Assembly: GCA_964652835.1 (NCBI GenBank)
Contig: CAZZCB010000002.1
Location: 28,453 to 92,452, forward strand
Source of the DNA: JAUPTX01 sp964652835
GTDB lineage: Bacteria; Patescibacteriota; Minisyncoccia; Phycocordibacterales; CSBR16-119
Length of the DNA stretch: 64,000 nt
Direction: 5' to 3'
Shown: positions 16,473 to 24,280 of the stretch, in pieces
How the letters are laid out: the number at the start of each line of letters is the position of its first letter
Numbering within the stretch: the stretch's first letter is position 1
Notes under the pieces: model-generated
Database searches by the model: none
What the model was told of the DNA's origin: nothing
What the model saw: the letters and a program-made list of their open reading frames with translations, nothing else
Made by a program: the position numbers and the translations under genes

Positions 16473-16790
16473 ATGGTACAATACAAAATCAAGATCGAGC
16501 CTTCAGTACTTGCCGATTCAAAAGGCAAGAAAGATCTGGTACTGGTGGCGGTGGGTAAACATCAGATTTCTCGTGAAGGGGAGTGTCTTAGCCTTCGCAC
16601 CAATTACCATGTTACAGTCATCGATGACGAGGGTTTGCGGTGCCCAGGTCAAACTCTTCGTGTCGATGTGCCACGCGAAGGTGGATACACCATTATCTTG
16701 GGGCATCCAGACGGAGCCTCGAGGGAGGTTACAGACGAGGAGCTTTCAGGGTTGACCTTTGAGTTCGTCTCAAGCGAGGTGACACTTTGA
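16473..16790 (+). CDS. Hypothetical protein, 105 residues, single-gene unit
   Basis: No family is recognised. The protein reads as a beta-rich domain (VQYKIKIEPSVL, DLVLVAVGKHQI, NYHVTVIDDEG, GGYTIILGHPDG, LTFEFVSSEV), perhaps an immunoglobulin- or TRAM-like sandwich. No signal peptide or membrane segment is seen. The gene is clearly richer in GC than its neighbours. A -10-like TATAAA precedes an A/C-rich leader (caccaaaacacataaggcc before ATG), and a private terminator follows, so it is another autonomous unit. Function unknown. Confidence 0.75.
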   Translation: MVQYKIKIEPSVLADSKGKKDLVLVAVGKHQISREGECLSLRTNYHVTVIDDEGLRCPGQTLRVDVPREGGYTIILGHPDGASREVTDEELSGLTFEFVSSEVTL

Positions 16791-16807
16791 GCACCAGATT
16801 ATTTTCG

Positions 16808-16835
16808 GAGCGCCAGATTTCTGGCGCTCTTTTTT
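16808..16835 (+). terminator. Intrinsic terminator
   Basis: GAGCGCCAG/CTGGCGCTC stem (16808-16829), ATTT loop, followed by TTTTTTC. Confidence 0.9.
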
Positions 16836-16959
16836 CTTGATTTTTTTGAAGTTTTAAGGCACAATAATACCCGTTATTAGTTTATAGCTAATACTTACGA
16901 TCTTGCCGGAATATTAGATTTTTCTAAGGCCTGCGAGATTTAAACAGAGCAATTAATTT

Positions 16960-17030
16960 TGCCGGATCGTCTAATGGTAGGACTCTGGTTTTTGGTACCA
17001 GCTATCTAGGTTCGAGTCCTAGTCCGGCAG
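16960..17030 (+). tRNA. tRNA-Gln (anticodon UUG)
   Basis: Complete cloverleaf: acceptor TGCCGGA/TCCGGCA, D-arm with AATGGTAG, anticodon stem CTGGT/ACCAG with loop TTTTGGT giving anticodon TTG, variable loop CTAT, T-arm CTAGG-TTCGAGT-CCTAG, discriminator G. CCA is not encoded. It lies at the left edge of the copper island, so it could have been an integration site, although no repeat of its 3' end was seen near 21.9 kb. Confidence 0.95.
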
Positions 17031-17233
17031 CAGCCAAGTGAGAGCTATCGAGACTCTTAAAATCGCTATATTTTCCAAAGCATTTTAAGAACGAGTCATG
17101 GGCACGAACCCTCCAAAGGGGGTGTCCTAGACTCTTCAAGTTTCGGTAGAAATCAAAGGTAACTATTCCGCACATTGCATACCTGCTGAGAGCAGTATCC
17201 AGAACAGAAAGCCATCTGAGAAGGTGGTTTTTT
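17031..17233 (+). other. Structured untranslated stretch behind tRNA-Gln ending in a terminator; possible ncRNA
   Basis: No ORF is supported over these 200 nt. Several self-complementary blocks are seen: CTTAAAAT/ATTTTAAG inside GACT/AGTC, GGGCAC/GTGTCC around an ACCC/GGGG stem, GGTA/TACC, CTGCT/AGCAG. The last block is an intrinsic terminator. No separate promoter is evident, so the stretch may be a long 3' trailer of the tRNA transcript or a co-transcribed small RNA. I could not match it to RNase P RNA, tmRNA, SRP or 6S RNA. Confidence 0.4.
17212..17233 (+). terminator. Intrinsic terminator of the tRNA-Gln transcript
   Basis: CCATCT/AGGTGG stem with GAGA loop, then TTTTTT. Confidence 0.75.
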
Positions 17234-17240
17234 GTTTGAC

Positions 17241-17269
17241 TTGCACTATACCCCCTAGGGGTATATAAT
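17241..17269 (+). promoter_or_regulatory. csoR promoter with embedded CsoR operator
   Basis: TTGCAC (17241-17246), 17-nt spacer, TATAAT (17264-17269). The spacer is a palindrome TATACCCC-CTA-GGGGTATA (17247-17265), the GC-core inverted repeat bound by copper-sensing CsoR repressors. Copper binding should release CsoR and open the operon. Confidence 0.85.
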
Positions 17270-17276
17270 GCTAAGT

Positions 17277-17552
17277 ATGAAATATATGGAAGATAAAAGT
17301 AAAGGAAAGATTATCCGTCGCCTCAAGCTTATCGAGGGGCAGATTCGAGGCCTGCAAAAGATGATTGAAAGCGATACCTACTGTATTGACGTGATCACCC
17401 AAACCTCTGCGGTCAAGCAGGGACTTTCCAATGTGGAAGACTTACTGCTCGAAAATCATCTTGGTGGATGCATCCTGAATCAGGTGAAAGCTGGACAGAC
17501 TGAAAAGGCAAAGCAGGAAATTTTAAAAGTTTATAAGCTAAAGAGAAAATAA
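17277..17552 (+). CDS. csoR: Copper-sensing transcriptional repressor CsoR
   Basis: This 91-residue all-helical DUF156-family protein shows RRLKLIEGQIRGLQKMI and the Cu(I) ligands C-H-C in YCIDVITQ and NHLGGC. I choose ATG 17277 (MKYMEDK), 7 nt behind the TATAAT and so probably leaderless, over ATG 17268, which lies too close to the -10. It heads an operon with copA (4 nt later), an HMA/DsbD-like membrane protein and a cupredoxin-like protein, and its operator overlaps its own promoter. Repression relieved by Cu(I) is the expected logic. Confidence 0.93.
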   Translation: MKYMEDKSKGKIIRRLKLIEGQIRGLQKMIESDTYCIDVITQTSAVKQGLSNVEDLLLENHLGGCILNQVKAGQTEKAKQEILKVYKLKRK

Positions 17553-17556
17553 TTTT

Positions 17557-19851
17557 ATGCACACACAGACATATAACGTAAAAGGAATGCATTGTGCCTC
17601 ATGCTCATCTGTTATTGAAAAAACATTTAAGAAAGTCGAGGGGGTGCATTCTGCGGAAGTGAACTATGGTACAGAAAGGGCGAAGGTTTCCTTTGATCCT
17701 TCAAAAACCAGTCCTCATGACCTCTCTAAGCATATCGAACCTCTCGGGTATTCTCTTGAGGTTCCCGAGACAGCGAACGAGATGGGTATGTCCGAAAGCG
17801 AACATGCGGCACATCTAGGGCTCAACCAATCTAAGAAAGAAAAACTTGCTGAGGTTAGTGATATGCGAACGAAAGTTCTCTCTGCAATTCCGCTGGCAGT
17901 TTTTGCCGCTTTCGTTATGGGTTGGGATATTCTCGCTGAGTACAGCATCGTTCCTGCAATGAGTTATACGCTCAAGGAATTCTTTCATCATCTCCTTCCG
18001 ATATTTGCCACTTATATCCTTTTCGTCGTAGGTAAGCCGTATCTTCTCGGCTTTTATAGGTTTCTTCGATACGGTAAAGCGAACATGGATACGCTTATCG
18101 GTATCGGTACGGTAGCCGCCTTTTTATACAGCTTCGCTGTCAGTGCACTTGAGGACGTTCTTAGTCCGTTTATTAATGTCGAGTACCAATACTACGACGT
18201 AACGATTGTTGTTATCACCTTTATTGCACTCGGTAAGTACCTTGAAGCAAAGTCTAAAATTAAGACAGGTGATGCAATCGAGAAGCTTCTCAACCTTCAG
18301 GCGAAGACCGCTCTTGTTGTTCGTGATGGGAAGGAAATCGAGATTTCAGTGAATGATGTTAAGCATGGCGATTTCATTATTGTTAAGCCAGGTGCAAAGA
18401 TTCCTGTTGATGGCGTTATTACTGAAGGGGCATCTTTTGTTGACGAATCGATGGTTACAGGGGAACCGATGCCTGCCCAGAAAAAGATTGGTGACAATGT
18501 CGTATCGGGAACAATAAATACAAGCGGATCGTTCACTTTTAAAGCCACAAAGGTCGGATCAGAAACTCTTTTGGCTCAGATCATAAAGATGGTTGAGGAC
18601 GCACAAGGAAGCAAGGCTCCCATACAGGCACTGGCAGACAAAATATCAGCAATTTTTGTGCCCATAGTTCTTGTAATTGCATTCCTTAGTCTCGGCACAT
18701 GGCTTATTGTCGGGTCGCAATATCTCGGATTTTCTCAGGCACTTTCATTTGGTCTCGTATCTTTTGTAGGAATTCTAGTGATCGCCTGTCCGTGTGCACT
18801 CGGACTTGCTACTCCAACCGCAATCATTGTGGGAGTCGGCAAAGGTGCTAAGGAAGGTATCCTCATCAAAGATGCGGCTACTCTCGAAAAGCTTCATAAG
18901 GTAAACACTATCGTCGTTGATAAAACAGGCACAATTACAAAAGGCAAGCCGACACTTGTCGACATACAAAACTTATCTAGCTTAAAAGATGATGAACTTG
19001 TTTCAATCCTTGCCTCACTTGAGAAGAAGTCAGAGCATCCGATCGCGCACGCAATCGTAAATTATGCACAGGAGAAAAATATCTCAATATCTGATGTTTT
19101 CAATTTTGAAGGAATACAAGGAAAGGGTCTCAAGGGTGAGATCGGTGACACTGAGTATTTTGCAGGAAACGCAAAACTTGTGAGTGACCTCAAGATTTCA
19201 TTTGACGCTGGTAAGTTAGATAAGTTCACTTTGCAGGGAAAGACACCTGTGATTCTTGCAACCAAAGAGAAGGTTCTTGGTTTCGTAATGGTGGCAGATG
19301 AGATCAAAGAGGAGTCAGTAGATGCTATTAAAAACCTCCATGCACTCGGTATTAAAGTGGTTATGCTTACCGGTGATGATGAGAAAGCTGCAAAGTATAT
19401 CGGATCACTCGTTGGTATCGACGATGTTGTAGCCCATGTATTGCCACAAGATAAGCTTGAGAAAATAAAGGAGTTACAATCGCAAGGTCGCATTGTTGCA
19501 ATGGCGGGAGATGGCGTGAATGATGCCCCTGCACTTGCCCAAGCCGATGTGGGTATTGCCATGGGGACGGGTACTGACGTGGCGATCGAGTCAGCAGGCA
19601 TTACCTTGCTTGGCGGTGATATTTCAAAGCTGGTTAAGGCCATTAAGCTTTCCAAGATAACCATGCGAGGAATCAAGCAAAATCTTTTTTGGGCATTCAT
19701 CTACAATGTTGTCGGTATACCGCTTGCGGCAGGAGCTTTCTATCCAATCTTCGGTTGGCTTCTGAATCCCATCTTCGCTGGCTTTGCCATGGCGATGTCG
19801 TCGGTCTCCGTGGTATCAAATTCACTTCGAATTAAAGCTAAGAAATTATAA
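17557..19851 (+). CDS. copA: Cu(I)-exporting P1B-type ATPase
   Basis: This 764-residue copper pump has one N-terminal heavy-metal-associated domain (GMHCASCSSVIEKTF), the transmembrane metal site CPCALGLATP, the phosphorylation loop DKTGTITKGKP, the actuator MVTGEPMP, and the hinge GDGVNDAPALAQADVG. A His-containing linker (ESEHAAHLG) precedes the first membrane helix. Length and motif order fit bacterial CopA. It exports cytoplasmic Cu(I). The codon use is more GC-balanced than in flanking genes, in line with acquisition as part of an island. Confidence 0.97.
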   Translation: MHTQTYNVKGMHCASCSSVIEKTFKKVEGVHSAEVNYGTERAKVSFDPSKTSPHDLSKHIEPLGYSLEVPETANEMGMSESEHAAHLGLNQSKKEKLAEVSDMRTKVLSAIPLAVFAAFVMGWDILAEYSIVPAMSYTLKEFFHHLLPIFATYILFVVGKPYLLGFYRFLRYGKANMDTLIGIGTVAAFLYSFAVSALEDVLSPFINVEYQYYDVTIVVITFIALGKYLEAKSKIKTGDAIEKLLNLQAKTALVVRDGKEIEISVNDVKHGDFIIVKPGAKIPVDGVITEGASFVDESMVTGEPMPAQKKIGDNVVSGTINTSGSFTFKATKVGSETLLAQIIKMVEDAQGSKAPIQALADKISAIFVPIVLVIAFLSLGTWLIVGSQYLGFSQALSFGLVSFVGILVIACPCALGLATPTAIIVGVGKGAKEGILIKDAATLEKLHKVNTIVVDKTGTITKGKPTLVDIQNLSSLKDDELVSILASLEKKSEHPIAHAIVNYAQEKNISISDVFNFEGIQGKGLKGEIGDTEYFAGNAKLVSDLKISFDAGKLDKFTLQGKTPVILATKEKVLGFVMVADEIKEESVDAIKNLHALGIKVVMLTGDDEKAAKYIGSLVGIDDVVAHVLPQDKLEKIKELQSQGRIVAMAGDGVNDAPALAQADVGIAMGTGTDVAIESAGITLLGGDISKLVKAIKLSKITMRGIKQNLFWAFIYNVVGIPLAAGAFYPIFGWLLNPIFAGFAMAMSSVSVVSNSLRIKAKKL

Positions 19852-19853
19852 GC

Positions 19854-20861
19854 ATGAAAACACACACATTACACGTATCGGGTACACATTGCGCATCTTG
19901 CAAAATCTTGATTGAGGATATTTTGAATGAGCAAGACTTCATACAAAACGTTCGGGTTGATTTAAAGAAGGAAATTGTAGAAGTAGAAACTAATAGTGAG
20001 GAGTCTCCTCTAAGATTGGCGGAGATATTGACTGATAAAATAAAGTCCAACGGCTACGTGCTTTCAGTTGCAAAGACTGTCAAGGAAAAACAGGTAGATG
20101 ATGTTATTTGGAAGGCGTTGCCAATCGGTCTAGGCATTCTCATCCTCTTTTTCTTGCTACAGAAATCAGGGATTCTTAATCTCGGAATCGGGGGACAGGT
20201 CACACCAATCACAAGTTTCATTATCGGTCTCATCGCTTCGGTTTCAAGTTGTCTCGCTATAGTTGGAGGATTGGTTTTGTCTCTTTCGGCAAAGATATCT
20301 CAAGACAATGTTAGCGACACGAAAACATTCCTGTTATTTCACACAGGAAGAATTGTCAGTTTCGCGGTCTTAGGTGGTGTGCTTGGAGTTGTAGGAAGTG
20401 CTATTGGAATCAACTTTACGCTTACCGCAGTCTTGGGACTTTTAGCCGCACTCGTGATGTTGTTGCTAGGTCTGAATTTGGTCGGAGTTTTTGCGAAGAA
20501 TAAAATCGCTTTGCCGTCTGGAATTTTCAACTTCTTTAGAAGGATTGAACACAAGACTTTTACACCTCTCATCCTCGGCTTCGCCACGTTTTTCCTACCA
20601 TGTGGCTTTACGCAGTCGATGCAGGTTTCGGCGTTAGGTAGTGGGTCTTTTGGTTCAGGAATGCTAATTATGCTCGCCTTTGCCCTTGGTACATTGCCGA
20701 TGCTACTGCTCCTCTCATTTGGATCTGCATCCTTTGCACATGGAAAAAACGCGCCTTTATTTTTCAAATCTGCCGGTATTGTAGTAATCGGTCTTGGACT
20801 GTTTGCACTACTTGCAGGCTTGGCTGGACTGGGAATTATCAATCCATTATTTAATATATAA
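19854..20861 (+). CDS. HMA domain fused to DsbD/TauE-SafE-like membrane protein
   Basis: A 335-residue protein with an N-terminal HMA domain (SGTHCASCKILIEDIL, CxxC) and a six- to seven-helix membrane domain of the DsbD_2/sulfite-exporter-like type, with SVSSCLAIVGG and FFLPCGFTQSMQ each carrying a conserved Cys near a membrane helix. Proteins of this build accompany copper ATPases in many bacteria and may move copper or reducing equivalents across the membrane. It begins 2 nt behind copA. Exact transport role is not established from the sequence. Confidence 0.85.
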   Translation: MKTHTLHVSGTHCASCKILIEDILNEQDFIQNVRVDLKKEIVEVETNSEESPLRLAEILTDKIKSNGYVLSVAKTVKEKQVDDVIWKALPIGLGILILFFLLQKSGILNLGIGGQVTPITSFIIGLIASVSSCLAIVGGLVLSLSAKISQDNVSDTKTFLLFHTGRIVSFAVLGGVLGVVGSAIGINFTLTAVLGLLAALVMLLLGLNLVGVFAKNKIALPSGIFNFFRRIEHKTFTPLILGFATFFLPCGFTQSMQVSALGSGSFGSGMLIMLAFALGTLPMLLLLSFGSASFAHGKNAPLFFKSAGIVVIGLGLFALLAGLAGLGIINPLFNI

Positions 20862-20868
20862 TTACTTT

Positions 20869-21270
20869 ATGAACAAAACCGCTTCAATCATTATTACTTT
20901 AGCCCTTGTGGTAGGTCTCGGCATCATATTTGTTGGTGGATCAAAGCAAAAAATATCTGATACCACTTCAATACAGCAAGCCCAAAACGTAGAGATACGA
21001 GATGGTGTTCAATATATAACGATTGATGCTAAGGGTGGATATTCTCCAAAAATATCTTCTGCCAAAGCAGATATTCCTACCAAGCTTGTCGTTAAAACAA
21101 ACGGCACCTATGATTGCTCATCATCCTTGGTGATCAAATCTATTGGATACCAGAAAGTCCTAGCTCAAACTGGAGAAGAAGTTATTGATATAGGCACGCC
21201 CAAATCTGGAGTTCCACTTCAAGGAGTTTGTGGTATGGGAATGTATAACTTCTCGATCAGTTTTTCTTAA
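20869..21270 (+). CDS. Membrane-anchored cupredoxin-like protein
   Basis: A 133-residue protein with an uncleaved or lipid-free N-terminal membrane segment (about residues 5-24) and a beta-sandwich domain reading QYITIDAKGGYSPK through GVCGMGMYNFSISF. The order of strands and the closing CxMGMY loop resemble the cupredoxin_1 domain, where the Cys, Met and an upstream residue (YDCSSSL) could bind copper. The start at 20869 is chosen because the longer ORF overlaps the upstream gene deeply. It is the last gene of the copper operon and is likely extracytoplasmic. Confidence 0.8.
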   Translation: MNKTASIIITLALVVGLGIIFVGGSKQKISDTTSIQQAQNVEIRDGVQYITIDAKGGYSPKISSAKADIPTKLVVKTNGTYDCSSSLVIKSIGYQKVLAQTGEEVIDIGTPKSGVPLQGVCGMGMYNFSISFS

Positions 21271-21888
21271 GGCAAGTAGATTTGCTTTTCTTTAAGTAAA
21301 ATCTTGCTCTTAAAACAAGTAAGCAGTTCTCGTTTCTCTTCGATTGATCCATCTTTCAAAATAAACTTGGCGTAGTCTCTGATGTCTACGTCTTTTATCT
21401 GTATCTGTTGTTTAGTATTCAAAACTGACTGATTGAATCGTTTGATTCTTTCAACTTCATATTTGATTTTCTCTTTCATCCCAATCTCATTGATATTTAC
21501 TTGATCAATCAACTTTTCAAATTGCTGTATTAATTCAATCTCGTTTATATACCCACACTTACAATTTTTATCTTTAGATCTAGTACATCCATAATAGATA
21601 TGCCTATTTACTGATCCGTCTTTTAGCTTTTTAAATTTTTCATCGGCACAGATTCCTGATCCACAAAGTCCACAAGTCATCATTTTTGTAAAAGCGAATT
21701 CTTTTGGTTCCTGAGTTCTAAGAACTTGGCTTTTCGTTTGTTCTTGAACCATATCAAAAAGATCTTTATTAATTATCGGCTCATGTTTTCCTGTATAAAA
21801 GTTTCCGCTTTTTCGTGGATATTCAAAAACCCCATAATAAAATGGATTTTGAAGTATGAGATAAATATTACTAAGAGTAAGACCTTGG
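21267..21888 (-). pseudogene. Serine recombinase remnant (C-terminal half)
   Basis: The minus strand encodes the recombinase domain end and zinc beta-ribbon of a large serine recombinase: upstream of the ATG at 21752 the frame continues as LSNIYLILQNPFYYGVF and KHEPIINKDLF, followed by MTCGLCGSGICADEKF and YYGCTRSKDKNCKCG and then a coiled-coil region. The catalytic resolvase domain is absent; the frame is cut at a 12-bp inverted repeat (21889-21915). Its stop overlaps the cupredoxin stop by convergence. It is probably the relic of the element that delivered the copper operon. Confidence 0.85.
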
Positions 21889-21915
21889 TTTAAGCAAGGA
21901 TAGTCCTTGCTTAAA
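21889..21915. repeat. Perfect 12-bp inverted repeat at the recombinase truncation point
   Basis: TTTAAGCAAGGA, TAG, TCCTTGCTTAAA. It lies exactly where recombinase homology stops and 2 bp upstream of the -35 of the next gene. No T-run follows, so it could be an element end, recombination core or operator. Confidence 0.6.
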
Positions 21916-21917
21916 AA

Positions 21918-21946
21918 TTGACGTCATTACCACCGCTTGTTACAAT
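21918..21946 (+). promoter_or_regulatory. Promoter of the DoxX-like gene
   Basis: TTGACG (21918-21923), 17-nt spacer, TACAAT (21941-21946), 8 nt before ATG. Confidence 0.75.
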
Positions 21947-21954
21947 TTAATTAT

Positions 21955-22353
21955 ATGAAAAAATATATTCACAATTTTCTTAAGGTTATACTTTCTTTAA
22001 TTTTAATATTTCCTGTTTTAGGAATTCTCGGCATTTTCCCAGCGCCAACTCGCGAACTTTATAACACAGACCTAGCGTTTTCATTTATTCAAATACTCGG
22101 AGAGGCTGGGTATATAAATTACATAATGGCGCTCGTGTATTTAGCGGCGCTTTGGGCGCTATGGACACGCCGTGAAGCTCTTGCCGCACTTTTAATACTT
22201 CCAATTGTTGTGAACATAATCGGATTCCACGCTTTTCTCGATGGCGGGCTACTTACCGCTGGCGCTGTTTTAGCAAACGTATTTTTACTTCTCAATATTT
22301 ATTTCCTTTGGAAAAATAGAGCACAGTACAAGAATTTGTTTAGTAAAAGCTAA
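21955..22353 (+). CDS. DoxX-like four-helix membrane protein
   Basis: A 132-residue protein with four predicted membrane helices (LKVILSLILIFPVLGIL, YINYIMALVYLAALWAL, ALAALLILPIVVNIIGF, LLTAGAVLANVFLLLNIYF). The pattern, including the family-like GIFPAPTRE and FHAFLDGG segments between helices, resembles small DoxX-like proteins, but no catalytic motif allows a specific function. The start at 21955 is chosen from the promoter spacing (leaderless) over the longer ORF starting at 21937. Function unknown. Confidence 0.65.
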   Translation: MKKYIHNFLKVILSLILIFPVLGILGIFPAPTRELYNTDLAFSFIQILGEAGYINYIMALVYLAALWALWTRREALAALLILPIVVNIIGFHAFLDGGLLTAGAVLANVFLLLNIYFLWKNRAQYKNLFSKS

Positions 22354-22395
22354 CACAAGATTTTTTAAAAAACCTAAAAATAATTAAACTGAAAG

Positions 22396-22674
22396 ATGTC
22401 ACAATCAGAAAAACTTTGGTTTAAAAGAAAGCTTTACGGATGGGGCTGGACTCCGAGTTCTTGGCAAGGCTGGGCCGTCACATTTATTTATATTCCTATC
22501 GTCATTTTTCTTCTTCTTATCAGAGAAGAGTCTGTCCCGGGGAACCCTGATTCCGGCAGTAACTTTTTAGTGTTCGGATTACCGTTTACTGTACTAACAG
22601 CACTTTTCGTTTTTATTGCATATAAAAAAGGTGAGTCTCCAAAATGGCAATGGGGTAAAAAGAAAGAAGATTAA
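22396..22674 (+). CDS. Small two-helix membrane protein
   Basis: A 92-residue protein with two membrane helices (AVTFIYIPIVIFLLLI and FLVFGLPFTVLTALFVFIAY), a Trp-rich amphipathic N terminus (LYGWGWTPSSWQGW) and a basic C-terminal tail (WQWGKKKED). I recognise no named family, though the WGWTP...W.GW start looks conserved-style. It lies between a DoxX-like gene and an ABC-F gene, 43 nt after the former. Function unknown. Confidence 0.7.
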   Translation: MSQSEKLWFKRKLYGWGWTPSSWQGWAVTFIYIPIVIFLLLIREESVPGNPDSGSNFLVFGLPFTVLTALFVFIAYKKGESPKWQWGKKKED

Positions 22675-22726
22675 AATTAAGCTTAAGCCCTTTCAATTTT
22701 CCTAAAATAATGTAAAGTAAGTATCA

Positions 22727-24205
22727 ATGTCACACGGAGAAGTCGTAATACGATTTGAAAAAGTATTTTTTGAATATGGACCAAATAAACCCATCTTAGA
22801 AGATGTGTCTTTTTCTGTGCGTCGGGGAATGAAGGTTACTGTGATGGGTCAAAACGGCGCAGGGAAAAGTACTCTCTTTTCTTTGATTACAGGCGAGTCT
22901 AGTCCTGAAGACGGAACTGTTCACCTGGCAAATAAAGCAACTATCGCTCTTTCAAGACAGGTTATACCTCGGGATGAGCTTGATCTTAGCGTTCGAGATT
23001 TTTTCCAAAAAGTTTTTAAAGAAAAAATCTACGACATCGATAGACGAATAGATGATATTTTAGAAGTTGTAAATCTAGAAGGTCATGAAAAGATTCACGA
23101 CAAAACTATCAGGTCTTTTTCTGGTGGGCAACAAGCGCGTCTTCTTTTGGCTTCTGCTCTTATTCAAGAGCCCGACATACTTTTACTCGATGAGCCAACA
23201 AACAACTTGGACAAAGCTGGCATCGCTCACCTAACAGACTTTTTGGTTAATTACAAAAAGACGGTGATAGTTATTTCTCACGACGCTCACTTCTTGAATG
23301 CTTTTACAGATGCAGTTCTTTATCTCGACGTTTACACAAGAAAGATAGAGCAGTACGTCGGAAACTATACAGACGTGCGGGATCAGATAGCAGCGCGGAT
23401 GGAGCGTGAAAATAGAAAGAACGCACTTTTGGCAAAAGAGATCCAAGCGAAAAAAGATCAAGCAAACAAATTTGCGATGAAAGGAGGAAACCTTCGTGCT
23501 GTGGCGAAAAGAATGCGAGACCTTGCTGCGGATCTTGAAGAAGAAAAAGTCGACGTGCGAAAAGAAGATAAAACTATAAAAAGTTTTACTATACCTTTCC
23601 AGGAAGATTTAAACGGAGATATTTTAGAACTTTCTTCTGTGTCTCTTCTTAAAAATGGTAAACCGACCACAAAAAAAGTAAACATCAAAGTAAGAAAAAA
23701 CCACCACCTTTTGCTCGCTGGTCCAAACGGAATAGGGAAAAGTACATTGCTTGAATCTCTGGCGCACGGAAGAGCAGAAGGCGGAAAGATTTTACCTGAG
23801 GCGAGAGTTGGTTACTACAGACAAGACTTCTCAACACTAGATTTTAACGACACTCCATATAAATCTCTTTCAAATGCGATGTTAAAGATTTTCGGCAGAG
23901 TAGATGAACAACAAATCAGAACTGTTCTCGCTGGATTTTTAGTAAATGGTGAAATGGTTCATACAAAAATTGGAAGTCTTTCAGAAGGGCAGAAAGGTTT
24001 GGTTGCTTTTGCTCAGCTTGTGATAGAGCGTCCAGGGCTTTTGATACTCGACGAGCCGACAAACCACATAAACTTCAGACACCTTCCAGTTATCGCGAAA
24101 GCGTTAGACGAATATCAAGGGGCGATGGTTTTAGTTTCTCACGTTCCAGAATTCGTAGATCAAATCAGAATTGACGAAGTTTTAGACTTAGGGAAGAAAA
24201 TATAG
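22727..24205 (+). CDS. ABC-F family ATPase
   Basis: A 492-residue soluble protein with two ABC domains joined by a charged coiled-coil linker (about residues 225-285), the ABC-F layout. Walker A motifs are GQNGAGKST and GPNGIGKST; signatures are SFSGGQQARLLLA and SLSEGQKGLVAFA (second degenerate); Walker B LLLDEPTNN and LILDEPTNH. ABC-F proteins bind the ribosomal E site and act in translation or antibiotic protection. There is no membrane domain. It cannot be assigned to EttA, Uup or a resistance subtype from the sequence alone. Confidence 0.92.
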   Translation: MSHGEVVIRFEKVFFEYGPNKPILEDVSFSVRRGMKVTVMGQNGAGKSTLFSLITGESSPEDGTVHLANKATIALSRQVIPRDELDLSVRDFFQKVFKEKIYDIDRRIDDILEVVNLEGHEKIHDKTIRSFSGGQQARLLLASALIQEPDILLLDEPTNNLDKAGIAHLTDFLVNYKKTVIVISHDAHFLNAFTDAVLYLDVYTRKIEQYVGNYTDVRDQIAARMERENRKNALLAKEIQAKKDQANKFAMKGGNLRAVAKRMRDLAADLEEEKVDVRKEDKTIKSFTIPFQEDLNGDILELSSVSLLKNGKPTTKKVNIKVRKNHHLLLAGPNGIGKSTLLESLAHGRAEGGKILPEARVGYYRQDFSTLDFNDTPYKSLSNAMLKIFGRVDEQQIRTVLAGFLVNGEMVHTKIGSLSEGQKGLVAFAQLVIERPGLLILDEPTNHINFRHLPVIAKALDEYQGAMVLVSHVPEFVDQIRIDEVLDLGKKI

Positions 24206-24241
24206 GTAAAAACAGCAATGCTAATAATGGCTTACTAGGTA

Positions 24242-24270
24242 TTGACATTTAACCCGAAATGTGATAGTGT
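24242..24270 (+). promoter_or_regulatory. Promoter of the glycosyltransferase gene
   Basis: TTGACA (24242-24247), 17-nt spacer, TAGTGT (24265-24270), 10 nt before the chosen ATG. Confidence 0.65.
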
Positions 24271-24280
24271 GCACGGGTAT

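Noticed and set aside
17023..21915. Direct repeat of the tRNA-Gln 3' end as attachment site
   Set aside because: No copy of the T-arm/acceptor sequence was found near the recombinase relic.
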